A DNA stretch of 23,086 nt from Candidatus Hodarchaeota archaeon (GTDB taxonomy: Archaea > Asgardarchaeota > Heimdallarchaeia > Hodarchaeales > Hodarchaeaceae). A model generated the notes under the pieces. It saw nothing but the letters and a program-made list of their open reading frames with translations. It was not told the DNA's origin and ran no database searches. Positions 14,776 to 22,604 of this stretch are shown here, one piece after another. Every line of letters begins with the position of its first letter. Position 1 is the first letter of the stretch. Both the position numbers and the translations under genes were made by a program. The DNA lies in contig JAEOSP010000339.1 in NCBI GenBank assembly GCA_016840305.1, positions 1 through 23,086 on the forward strand. Direction: 5' to 3'.

Positions 14776-15309
14776 TTATTTATACTCTATGGATATGCGT
14801 TCATGATCCCCTACAATATCTCCCTTTTTCAGAAAGAACGAAACATTATGCTTTGACCTGTCAATTTTGTAATCAGATTTGGAAATTACCTTTTTAATTT
14901 TCCCACATGTATTCCAACATGAGATTGCTGAATACGGAATAATTTCAGGCTTGGCATATAAATGAATAATATTAATTTGATTTGAATATAGCTGATAAGG
15001 AGTAGATGAAATAGAAAAGGAAAGTATTGGGAATTCAGGATCATCATTCCGAAATATTAGTTCTCCATTTTCTATGATCATATTAACAAGATGACCATTA
15101 ACGTGAAGAGCATCTTCATTGATATATTTCTGTAAATTTTCTTGAATAGTGTTTAACTCACCTTCAATTGCACTAGTCTTCAAGAAATTGTAGTAAATTT
15201 TGGAGGAATCATAATATTGGAAGTATAAGGATTGGGTGATCTGTTCTTCTTTTAAAGAAAAAAAAGCTTCAGCAAATAGTGGAAATTCTTTTTTCATAAT
15301 ATCTTTCAT
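14776..15309 (-). CDS. Hypothetical protein, unknown family
   Basis: I do not recognise this 177-residue protein. The first 60 residues are helical and acidic (FPLFAEAFFSLKEEQITQSL). The rest looks like alternating strands with short loops (HVNGHLVNMIIENGELIFRN, FPILSFSISS, IHLYAKPEII), a CWNTCGK pair of cysteines near 133-137, and a FFLKKGDIVGDHERISIEY end. No membrane segment or signal peptide is present. The start is ATG at 15309, or ATG at 15297 (MKKEF). It is transcribed away from the AIR-synthase-family gene, and a 62-base spacer serves both. That may point to shared regulation. It is not tied to carS, which is 194 bases downstream. Confidence 0.6.
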   Translation of the reverse strand: MKDIMKKEFPLFAEAFFSLKEEQITQSLYFQYYDSSKIYYNFLKTSAIEGELNTIQENLQKYINEDALHVNGHLVNMIIENGELIFRNDDPEFPILSFSISSTPYQLYSNQINIIHLYAKPEIIPYSAISCWNTCGKIKKVISKSDYKIDRSKHNVSFFLKKGDIVGDHERISIEYK

Positions 15310-15330
15310 CGGTACAAATCAAAAATGCTC

Positions 15331-15338
15331 TTATAATA
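15331..15338. promoter_or_regulatory. Shared AT-rich core of a divergent promoter
   Basis: TTATAATA lies in the 62-base gap between the minus-strand gene starting at 15309 and the plus-strand gene starting at 15372. On the plus strand a TATA element here would put transcription near 15358, just before the GTGAT ribosome binding site at 15361-15365. On the minus strand TTATTATAA lies about 28 bases from the ATG, giving a nearly leaderless mRNA. One element may serve both genes, or two may overlap. Confidence 0.4.
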
Positions 15339-15371
15339 AAAGCTATCGTATGTTTAACAAGTGATTTGACA

Positions 15372-16433
15372 ATGTCCAAGATTCCTGAGGGTAAGATACC
15401 ATGGGATTTATTGAAGACACTTTTAGAAAATCGAGGTTTTCGTGGTAATAAAGGAATCATTCAAAATTCTGACCCAGGAGTTGATATTGCAGCACTAAAT
15501 CTACTTGAAGTGTATGAACAAGTACAAAAATATTACAATTCAGCTTCGATTCCGTATTTAATCTATAAATCAGATCCTATAACTTTTCCTACTCTTGATC
15601 CTGCAAATTATCTCATATCGGTGAATATGAATGATTTAGCAACTTGTGGCGCTATTCCCTATGGGATAATGATTACAATTCTGCTTCCTCCTGATTCCAC
15701 GTCAAAGGACATAAATGAGTTCCAATCCTGCCTATCAAAGATTTGTGAAAAGCAGAAAATTTCAATCTTGGGTGGGCATAGTGAAGTAACAAGTGCGGTA
15801 AAAACACCTGTTTTTTCCGTAAGTATGATTGGTTTTGTTCCACCTGAATACTACATTCCGCGTATACCTAAGCCTGGAGATAAAATTATCTGTTCAGGAT
15901 GGGTTGGAGCAGAAGGGACAGGTATTCTATTATCACGTGGAAAAGAATACTTGTCAAAGGTTTTTTCTCATGAAAGAATAAACCAAGCCAAGATGATAAG
16001 CCAAACAATCGAAATTTCAGATCGAATTTTATCAATAAATAAGAAATGGCATGATTCCATACATTTAGTGCATGATGCGACGGAGGGTGGATTTTACGGG
16101 GCGCTATACGAGTGTTTACAACCCCATAACTTGGGATGTAATGTAGAGGTTTCAAAAATTCCTCTAGATGAAATGACAAAAGAGATTTCATCGCTATTGA
16201 ATATTAATCCTTTCAAATTAATTTCATCCGGCGCAGTGATCATTGTATGTGCTGAAAAAGAAGCTTCTGAGATAGTTCAGGATTTGGTTAATAACTCTGA
16301 AATTCCTGCAGCGATTGTTGGGGAAGTCACGGGGCTAGATGAAGCTTTAAAAGTAGATTTAGAAGATTTAAAACCCCCTGAATCCGATCACATTATTAAA
16401 GCGCTCAAAAATCTCAATTCTATAAATATTTGA
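15372..16433 (+). CDS. AIR-synthase/HypE-family protein (PurM/HypE/ThiL/SelD superfamily)
   Basis: Proteins of this superfamily bind ATP in a PurM-like dimer and activate oxygen atoms, for example in purine (PurM), hydrogenase (HypE) and selenophosphate (SelD) pathways. The 353-residue protein opens with PEGKIPWDLLKTLLENRGF, typical of the archaeal HypE-like AIR-synthase-related group. MNDLATCGAIPYGIM (about 92-106) and ISILGGHSEVTSAVKTPVFSVSMIGF (about 137-162) follow, then the C-terminal domain with GVEGTGI-like WVGAEGTGILLS, HDATEGGFYGALYE (about 234-247) and LISSGAVII. It lacks the C-terminal PRIC/PRVC tail with the terminal Cys of true HypE, and no hyp genes are nearby, so the substrate is open. 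The start is ATG at 15372, six bases after GTGAT; a TTG two codons earlier is less likely. Confidence 0.82.
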   Translation: MSKIPEGKIPWDLLKTLLENRGFRGNKGIIQNSDPGVDIAALNLLEVYEQVQKYYNSASIPYLIYKSDPITFPTLDPANYLISVNMNDLATCGAIPYGIMITILLPPDSTSKDINEFQSCLSKICEKQKISILGGHSEVTSAVKTPVFSVSMIGFVPPEYYIPRIPKPGDKIICSGWVGAEGTGILLSRGKEYLSKVFSHERINQAKMISQTIEISDRILSINKKWHDSIHLVHDATEGGFYGALYECLQPHNLGCNVEVSKIPLDEMTKEISSLLNINPFKLISSGAVIIVCAEKEASEIVQDLVNNSEIPAAIVGEVTGLDEALKVDLEDLKPPESDHIIKALKNLNSINI

Positions 16434-16612
16434 GTTGTTCAGTCGTATTTCAAAGAAGAATTTATATTTATTACAGATCTCATCATTATTTTGATGCCTA
16501 TTATGAATATTGATAAGATAATATAACTTAAAATAGGAAATCGTAAAGGTTGTTTTTGTATTTTCGGGTGTATTTATTTATAACATGTTTAGTGTTTAAG
16601 TCGCTTGAGAAA

Positions 16613-16957
16613 ATGGCACTTGCTCAATCCTATCTAAATTTTCCCTCATATCTCCAAGATGAGGATATATTGACAATCAATTTTGATTCTTTACTTCTAG
16701 CAATTTTGGCTTCCCTCAATATTGAAGTTACCGAGACAGAATTATTACTTAATGTGCATAGTCTATTTGTAGATTTGCATTTAGCAGTTTCTGATGACAT
16801 TTCTCAAGATATTAAGGACTCGCTTCCTTCTCTCGTAGTCAATCAATATTTAGAATACAATAATGCCAAATATCAACTATCAGGCACAGGAAAAGCTCTG
16901 GGACTTAAAGCACTGAAAAATTTTCAGGATTTCGTGCAAAAATTCCTCAAAAATTAA
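16613..16957 (+). CDS. Small protein upstream of PCNA, possible winged-helix domain
   Basis: Unrecognised 114-residue protein. The open frame extends back to 16550, but those first 21 codons are low-complexity and hydrophobic. The ATG at 16613 (MALAQSYLNF) is the more likely start. The middle is helical (FDSLLLAILASLNIEVTETELLLNVHSLFVDL). The end, LPSLVVNQYLEYNNAKYQLSGTGKALGLKALKNF, looks like a recognition helix plus wing, with the common 'Y-x-L-[ST]-x-x-G' signature of winged-helix DNA-binding proteins. There is no enzyme motif. It lies 107 bases upstream of PCNA on the same strand, so it may belong to the replication block or regulate it. A TATA-like AATTTATATTTATT occurs near 16458. Confidence 0.58.
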   Translation: MALAQSYLNFPSYLQDEDILTINFDSLLLAILASLNIEVTETELLLNVHSLFVDLHLAVSDDISQDIKDSLPSLVVNQYLEYNNAKYQLSGTGKALGLKALKNFQDFVQKFLKN

Positions 16958-17064
16958 TTCTTTGTTGATTTCACTAAACAATTATCCGCATTTAGTCACC
17001 GCTAAATACATAAAACCAAAATCAGTATATCGAATATCTTTCTTATTACACAGGGGTAAACTCA

Positions 17065-17913
17065 ATGACTCTTGAAATTAAAGTTACTGACTTAGAATTA
17101 TTTACTAAAGTATTAAATGCAACGGCAACCGTTTTAGAAGATGAAGGAACATTTGTTATCACACCAGACGGTGGAATAACCCTTAGAAATATGGATAAAC
17201 CACGATTTGCAATGGTTGATTTAAAAATTAAGCCGCAATATTTCCATGGGGAATTTAAATGCGATAAAGAATATAGAATCTCAATTCAAATGCAAGATTT
17301 GAAAAAAATTCTGCAAAGAGGTGGAAGAGAAGACAGCTTACTTATTACCCTCAAAGAAGATAAAAATCTTCTAGTATTCACTTTTGACGGGCGTGTTAAA
17401 AGACAATTCATTCTTCCTCTTTCAGAACCAGATGAAACTACATTACCTGATCCAAGTAAACTTGAATACTCTGTTAAATCGGTCCTATTCAGTGGTTCTC
17501 TGACTGATTTTATCAAGGATGCTTCGATTATTGGTGGAAGTATTAACTTGTACGCCGAATCAAATAAAATGATTTTCAGTAGTTCTCAAGATAATCGTGA
17601 AGTTAGAATTGAAATCGATTCAGAAACCGAAAATTCTGCAGCTAAAAGTATAGAAGCACAATCATCCCAAGAAGCCTTATACTCAATTGATTCATTCAAA
17701 AACTTGATTCTTGTTGATCAAGCATTTTCTGAAGTATCGTTAACGTTTAGTTCTGCTCGCCCATTATATTTACTTTACGTAGATGCACGTGGAATTGAAC
17801 TGGGTTATCTTCTCGCACCTATGCAACCTGATCTTGAAGAAGATATAGATTCTGATACTGACGATGATAATTCATATGATGATGATGAATACGATGACGA
17901 AGAAGATGATTGA
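17065..17913 (+). CDS. pcn: DNA polymerase sliding clamp PCNA with an acidic C-terminal tail
   Basis: PCNA forms a ring on DNA that tethers polymerase, FEN1, ligase and other PIP-box proteins. The first 252 residues are a complete two-domain clamp. FVITPDGGITLRNMDKPRFAMVDLKI (about 30-55) is the first-domain signature, the interdomain connector lies around LPLSEPDETTLPDPSK, and the core ends YVDARGIELGYLLAP, where most archaeal PCNAs stop. A 30-residue extension follows, 19 of it Asp or Glu (EEDIDSDTDDDNS, then YDDDEYDDEEDD). I know of no such tail in standard archaeal PCNA. The start is ATG at 17065, a few bases after AGGGGT. RFC small follows 43 bases on and RFC large after that, so clamp and loader are probably one operon. 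Confidence 0.95.
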   Translation: MTLEIKVTDLELFTKVLNATATVLEDEGTFVITPDGGITLRNMDKPRFAMVDLKIKPQYFHGEFKCDKEYRISIQMQDLKKILQRGGREDSLLITLKEDKNLLVFTFDGRVKRQFILPLSEPDETTLPDPSKLEYSVKSVLFSGSLTDFIKDASIIGGSINLYAESNKMIFSSSQDNREVRIEIDSETENSAAKSIEAQSSQEALYSIDSFKNLILVDQAFSEVSLTFSSARPLYLLYVDARGIELGYLLAPMQPDLEEDIDSDTDDDNSYDDDEYDDEEDD

Positions 17914-17956
17914 AGGATTCAGAGATAACTTATACTCAATTTACTTGTGAGAAATC

Positions 17957-18937
17957 TTGGTTACAATCGAACGTATGTGGACTGAAGAATTTCGTCCTAA
18001 AAAATTAGCTGATGTTGTAGGTCAGCAAGAAATAGTTCAAAGACTAGCACAATTTGTACGACGCTCAGATTTTCCCCATATGCTTTTTTCTGGTCCACCA
18101 GGAGTGGGGAAAACTACCTGTGCTCATGCAATAATTAATGAAATCTTCCCTCCCTCTGAAAGGACCGCTAATGTAAAAAGGTTGAATGCTTCTGATGATC
18201 GGGGTATTAATGTTGTTAGAGAGGATATTAAGAAATTTGCGAGAGTTTTACCATCTGGAAACGCAAAATTCAAATTAGTTATATTGGATGAAGCCGATCA
18301 GATGACTAGTGAAGCACAACACGCACTTCGGAGAACTATGGAAAGTTATAATGAAATATCGCGTTTTATCCTTATATGCAACTATAGTTCGAAAATAATA
18401 TCACCGATTCAATCAAGATGTGCAATTTTTCGTTTTACGGGTTTGGATAGTGCTGATGTGATAGCACGTCTACGCCATATTGCCCAGGCAAAAAACTTAA
18501 CATTTAATGATAAAGCATTGAAAGCCCTCTATGAAAGTTCAGGAGGAGATATGAGACAAGGCATTAATGCATTACAAGCAGCAGCCTCACTAACTAATGA
18601 AATAACGGAAAAAATAGTTTATCAGGTACAAGGATATGTGAAACCAACTGAAATTAAAGTAATACTAATGCATTGTTTGGGGGATACTCCAAATTTTAAT
18701 AAAGCAAGGAAATTGGTCTTGAAACTCATGGAATCCTACGGTTTATCAGGACAGGATCTTGTAAAGCATTTCAATCGGGAATTAAGTCGACTTTCAGAGG
18801 AGGAGGTGCCTGGATCTATGCTATTTGAAGCTCTCGTGATGCTTTCTGATGTTGATTATCGACTAGCTTCTGGATGTAATCCTTTAGTACAATTTGATGC
18901 TTTTTTGGCAAAATTGATTGTCCTTTCAAAGAATTGA
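17957..18937 (+). CDS. rfcS: Replication factor C small subunit
   Basis: RFC-S forms the AAA+ core of the clamp loader that opens PCNA and places it on primer-template junctions using ATP. The 326-residue protein has WTEEFRPKKLADVVGQ near 8-23, Walker A GPPGVGKTT (46-54), Walker B LVILDEADQM (107-116), sensor 1 in FILICNYSSKII, and the SRC motif (Ser153-Cys155) with the arginine finger that acts across subunits. A helical collar domain fills the rest. No intein is present, although archaeal rfcS genes often carry one. The start is TTG at 17957 behind TTGTGAG. The ATG at 17975 would also leave the WTEEFRPK motif intact. It ends nine bases before rfcL. Confidence 0.96.
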   Translation: MVTIERMWTEEFRPKKLADVVGQQEIVQRLAQFVRRSDFPHMLFSGPPGVGKTTCAHAIINEIFPPSERTANVKRLNASDDRGINVVREDIKKFARVLPSGNAKFKLVILDEADQMTSEAQHALRRTMESYNEISRFILICNYSSKIISPIQSRCAIFRFTGLDSADVIARLRHIAQAKNLTFNDKALKALYESSGGDMRQGINALQAAASLTNEITEKIVYQVQGYVKPTEIKVILMHCLGDTPNFNKARKLVLKLMESYGLSGQDLVKHFNRELSRLSEEEVPGSMLFEALVMLSDVDYRLASGCNPLVQFDAFLAKLIVLSKN

Positions 18938-18946
18938 GGTATTTGT

Positions 18947-20512
18947 TTGGTATCCTGGACGCAAAAATATGCGCCTCAACGAAGATCAGAAGTCGTTGGT
19001 AATACTGCAAGTGTGAATTCTATAATAGGATACTTGAATCGTTTCAGAAATATTAAGCTACGTAAAAAACTGAGTAAGCGTGCTTTATTACTTTATGGCC
19101 CCCCTGGTATTGGAAAAACAAGTTCTGTTCTTGCTATTGCTAAAGTTCTTAAATTTGATGTTGTAATAGTCAATGCAAGCGATAATCGTAACAAATCTTC
19201 GCTGCAATCTGTTAGAAACGCTTCTTTATTTAGTTCATTGGAAGAAAGTTTAGGTACAAACGTAATAGGCCAGATTCTTCTTATTGATGAAGTCGATGGG
19301 CTAAGTGGTACAGCAGATCGTGGTGGTATTAGAGAAATTATAGATATCATCAAAGATACTAGAGTTCCAATTATTTTAACGGCAAATGATATATCAGCAC
19401 AAAAATTTCAATCATTACGTAAAAACTGTGAGCTGAGTAAGTTTGAACCACCAACAGAGAAAGATGTTTTAGAAATCCTCACGAGAATAAGTAAATCTGA
19501 GTCTATAAAGGTCACAAATCAAACTTTGTTAAGAATCATTGAAAATAGTAAGAATGATATTCGAGGTTCCATCAATTCTTTTCAAACACTTGGAAGTGGA
19601 AGGGATGCTGTAACTGCTGAGGATTTGTCTATTCTCTCATATCGGGATCAATCAATAGATATTCGTGATTTTTTACGTACACTATTTGTAGAAAAAGATG
19701 CAGAGAAAGCAAATAGTCAAACACGTTTACTTTCAAATGTAGATTATGCTAAACTATTGTTAATCCTTCGAGATGTAACATCTCGAATTATCGATCCCTC
19801 TGATTATAACACAATGGCAAGAGCTTACGAACTCTTGGCTCAAGCTGATGTATCTTTGACAAGAGCATCACGAAAGAGAATCTGGTCGCAATTATTCTAT
19901 TTTTATGCATTCATAACTAAAGGATTGACTTCTATTGTCCCATATATTGAATTTTTGCCTCCATTTCAAGATTGGCAGCTACAAGTGCCACAATTCTGGG
20001 TTACTCTTGCTAGGCAAAGGAAAGGGAAGAATATTGCCCAAAAAGTTGGTTCTGTATGTCTTGTATCGGGAGAAACAGCCAATTCCGATATTTTTCCCTA
20101 TCTCAGAGTTATTTTCAGTAATAATGTTGAGATGGCGACAGATTTAGCAATTGACTTCAAATTATTTGATGTTGAAGCTGGGAAAAGGCAAACGAAAATT
20201 GTTTGGACAAATGAAATTGAATTTTTCAGTGATAATCCTGAATTAACTAGAAAAATTAAAGCCAACGTTCGGAAGAAGTATCCTCTCATTGAAAGAATAA
20301 AGAAATCTGAGGTGGATGAGAATATTTTACTAGAAGCTCTGACCCTACAGAAATCATTGAAAAAACAGAGTAAGGAAGATAAATCTAAATTAAAGGATCG
20401 TTCCAAATCCGCTAAGAAGAAAAAATCGTCAATCTCTAAGAAAAAAGAAAAAGCAATAAGCACTAAGAAGAAAAAAAAGGAGACAGGAAAGATCTTATCG
20501 GATTATTTTTGA
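18947..20512 (+). CDS. rfcL: Replication factor C large subunit, with Lys-rich tail and terminal PIP-like motif
   Basis: RFC-L is the single large subunit of the archaeal clamp loader. Residues 4-20 (WTQKYAPQRRSEVVGN), Walker A GPPGIGKTS (51-59), NASDNRNKSSLQSV and Walker B LLIDEVDGLSG (111-121) make the AAA+ module. A helical C-terminal region follows to about residue 465. Residues 469-515 are a low-complexity basic segment with 23 Lys or Arg out of 47. The last eight residues, GKILSDYF, fit a PCNA-interacting peptide (x-x-x-L-x-x-aromatic-aromatic), but with Gly in place of the usual first Gln. The start is TTG at 18947, six bases after GAGGT, which overlaps the rfcS stop. This tight spacing implies coupled translation with rfcS. 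Confidence 0.95.
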   Translation: MVSWTQKYAPQRRSEVVGNTASVNSIIGYLNRFRNIKLRKKLSKRALLLYGPPGIGKTSSVLAIAKVLKFDVVIVNASDNRNKSSLQSVRNASLFSSLEESLGTNVIGQILLIDEVDGLSGTADRGGIREIIDIIKDTRVPIILTANDISAQKFQSLRKNCELSKFEPPTEKDVLEILTRISKSESIKVTNQTLLRIIENSKNDIRGSINSFQTLGSGRDAVTAEDLSILSYRDQSIDIRDFLRTLFVEKDAEKANSQTRLLSNVDYAKLLLILRDVTSRIIDPSDYNTMARAYELLAQADVSLTRASRKRIWSQLFYFYAFITKGLTSIVPYIEFLPPFQDWQLQVPQFWVTLARQRKGKNIAQKVGSVCLVSGETANSDIFPYLRVIFSNNVEMATDLAIDFKLFDVEAGKRQTKIVWTNEIEFFSDNPELTRKIKANVRKKYPLIERIKKSEVDENILLEALTLQKSLKKQSKEDKSKLKDRSKSAKKKKSSISKKKEKAISTKKKKKETGKILSDYF

Positions 20513-20536
20513 AAATGGGAGATTTTAAATTAAAGT

Positions 20537-22426
20537 TTAAATGTGTTCAAGCCTTCGCTGTGTCTTATCATGTAAAAATTTGATTTCCAGCTCTTTGGCT
20601 TCTCGGTAAATTTTCTGAATCAAGTTGAATCCTTTTTCTTTAAATCCTTGTTTTATCCTTATGTTTGCTTTAAGAAATTGAGAATCTAGTAGGAAAGCCA
20701 GACTACCACTCATGGATGATTTCTCAACTGCAAACGCAAGATGTTGCTCTGCAAGAACAAGATTTCCTTTTTCTAGTTCAATATACCCTAGATTTAGATG
20801 AGCGTTGATGAATGTCTTAAGATTTACAAGATCACTACTAATGATATCTAATGAATGGTGAAACCATTTTGCAGCTTCATTGAAATCTCCTGACAGTAGA
20901 TAGATGTATCCTTTGTTCAGATAAATTGTTGAAAGCCCATGAATAGAGTTCCACTTAATAAGTTGCTCTTCTGCTTGTTGTAATAACTTTAATGCTGCAT
21001 TCTCATGGGAATGAAGGGATAATAACTCTGCTAGTAGACTTATATTTAAAGGATTAATCCTATCCTTCTCTTGAAATAGTGGTTGGAGGACTTTAATCCC
21101 ATCATCAAATAGTAGCTGATTACGATAAAAAATCGCTTCAGCTCTCAGAAATCTTGTGAAAACGGGTGAATTAGTTTTAATATTAACAAGATCATCGCGT
21201 CCACGCTCAAAAATCCTCTTTGCAATAGGAAATTGCCCTCTTGATACTGCTATATTTCCTCTTATGAGTGAAATTTCAAGAAAAATTGGAGCTTGAACTT
21301 CAGGGGATAGATTGAGGTGATGAAGAGTCCTTTCTGAAAAATTGAGATGTTCTAAAGCTTTATTCCAAGAATTGAGACCGCAGAGTGTCATTGCATATCT
21401 AAGGTTTGCTTGTAGAAAATAAGCAATTTTAAGATCTTCATCACTTGATCTAACAGCAGAATTCAAAAAGTGAAGAGACCATTCTTGAGCTTCTATATAT
21501 CGATGTAAATTTAGATAGAAATTGCTTAACCTTTCTTCAGTATGCATTGTTGGAAGTTCATTACGCTGAGTTGTATGGATATATAACTCTAAGGAAAGCT
21601 TGTCCAGAGATTTCTTATACATCCCCATTTTCCAATAACTTTGCGCCATTTCGATTAGTTCATTATCGATATTTGTCTTATCTTCGGTTATTTCCAAAAT
21701 TTTATCTGCTCTGTGAAAGAAATAAACACCCTTTGATATTGTTGCTTTATTAGAGATTAGTAGACATCCGACAAGTACTGCAAATGAGATTGCCGATTTA
21801 CTTCCCTCCAAATCTTGAATATTCTTCAAGATTAATTCAAAAAGAACATACGTCTCCTTATAGCGTTTATCCTCATAAAGCTTAATAGCTTTCTTAACGA
21901 GATTTGAAGATTCTTGATAAATTGAAGAAGGAGATCGTAATAATGTCAATGTACTGCGTACGATGTTAATTAAATTCCTTTGAATATTAAATACCTCTAT
22001 ATACTCAAGATCCTTATTAGGGGTTAATCGACTGTCACGATATTCCAACTTGCTTTTTAGCAATACAGAAATTTGATTTTTCTCTATTGCATTCCATAAT
22101 ATTTTGGATGTTTGAACCTCAGCTTCCCAAGGTTCGATTCCCTTTTCACGAGTTTCCTTGTAGAGTTGTTTAAATGTTTCAAGAAAATCCTGCTGGAAAA
22201 GGTATCCTAACTGACGAGATTTATTGTAAAGAGCCATTTTTTGGGTCACTATATGAGAAAAAAGCTTACTACCTAAAAGGAAGTGTGAATCCTTATTTGT
22301 TATACTCTTGAGGTTCTCAAGAATCTCCTGCTCTCTTTCAAATGTATGTAGATATTCAATATCCCCAAAAGATAAGCTTTGAAGATATTTATTAATCAAA
22401 GACATTTGTTCGCTCGTAGCTTTCAC
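20537..22426 (-). CDS. Tetratricopeptide-repeat protein, function unknown
   Basis: A 629-residue, all-helical cytoplasmic protein. TPR-like units run from about residue 185 to the end: YEDKRYKETYVLFELILKNI, SYWKMGMYKKSLDKLSLEL, LNLHRYIEAQEWSLHFLN, LNSWNKALEHLNFSER, SRGQFPIAKRIFERGRDDL, YLLSGDFNEAAKWFHHSLDI and LEKGNLVLAEQHLAFAVEKS. Each has the expected Gly/Ala, Tyr/Phe and Ala positions. The first 180 residues are also helical but do not show clear repeats. TPR arrays bind partner proteins; no enzyme or DNA-binding domain is visible here, so the partner is unknown. The start is GTG at 22426 or ATG at 22405, with no strong ribosome binding site for either. It is convergent with rfcL (24 bases apart) and divergent from the peptidase gene. 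Confidence 0.8.
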   Translation of the reverse strand: MKATSEQMSLINKYLQSLSFGDIEYLHTFEREQEILENLKSITNKDSHFLLGSKLFSHIVTQKMALYNKSRQLGYLFQQDFLETFKQLYKETREKGIEPWEAEVQTSKILWNAIEKNQISVLLKSKLEYRDSRLTPNKDLEYIEVFNIQRNLINIVRSTLTLLRSPSSIYQESSNLVKKAIKLYEDKRYKETYVLFELILKNIQDLEGSKSAISFAVLVGCLLISNKATISKGVYFFHRADKILEITEDKTNIDNELIEMAQSYWKMGMYKKSLDKLSLELYIHTTQRNELPTMHTEERLSNFYLNLHRYIEAQEWSLHFLNSAVRSSDEDLKIAYFLQANLRYAMTLCGLNSWNKALEHLNFSERTLHHLNLSPEVQAPIFLEISLIRGNIAVSRGQFPIAKRIFERGRDDLVNIKTNSPVFTRFLRAEAIFYRNQLLFDDGIKVLQPLFQEKDRINPLNISLLAELLSLHSHENAALKLLQQAEEQLIKWNSIHGLSTIYLNKGYIYLLSGDFNEAAKWFHHSLDIISSDLVNLKTFINAHLNLGYIELEKGNLVLAEQHLAFAVEKSSMSGSLAFLLDSQFLKANIRIKQGFKEKGFNLIQKIYREAKELEIKFLHDKTQRRLEHI

Positions 22427-22604
22427 GAAAAGTATTAGATATATTCAATAATAAAAGATTGACCTAAATAGAATTTGGAATATAGGTTTGAATAATCTCA
22501 AAATAGATATAGAGAATATGGAAAAGTAAAAAATGATGAATTTTTTTGCTTAAATTTCCATTCCATAGATATATTAAGATAGAAAATGATTTTAATAGGA
22601 GTTA

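Noticed and set aside
15372..16433. Reading the AIR-synthase-family gene as selD, which would support a selenocysteine TGA at 680
   Set aside because: The N-terminal Cys/Sec-Gly-Lys catalytic motif of SelD is absent and the start is that of archaeal HypE-like proteins. It gives no support for selenocysteine.
20469..20512. The A-rich end of rfcL as a possible sequencing slip or low-complexity artefact
   Set aside because: The frame stays open through the lysine-rich part and ends in a plausible PIP-like GKILSDYF at the normal place for an RFC-L C-terminus, which argues the reading frame is correct.
22131..22142. GGTTCGATTCCC on the plus strand, identical to a tRNA T-loop
   Set aside because: It lies inside the TPR gene (encoding KGIEP on the minus strand), and no acceptor, D or anticodon stem can be assembled around it on the plus strand. 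A chance match.
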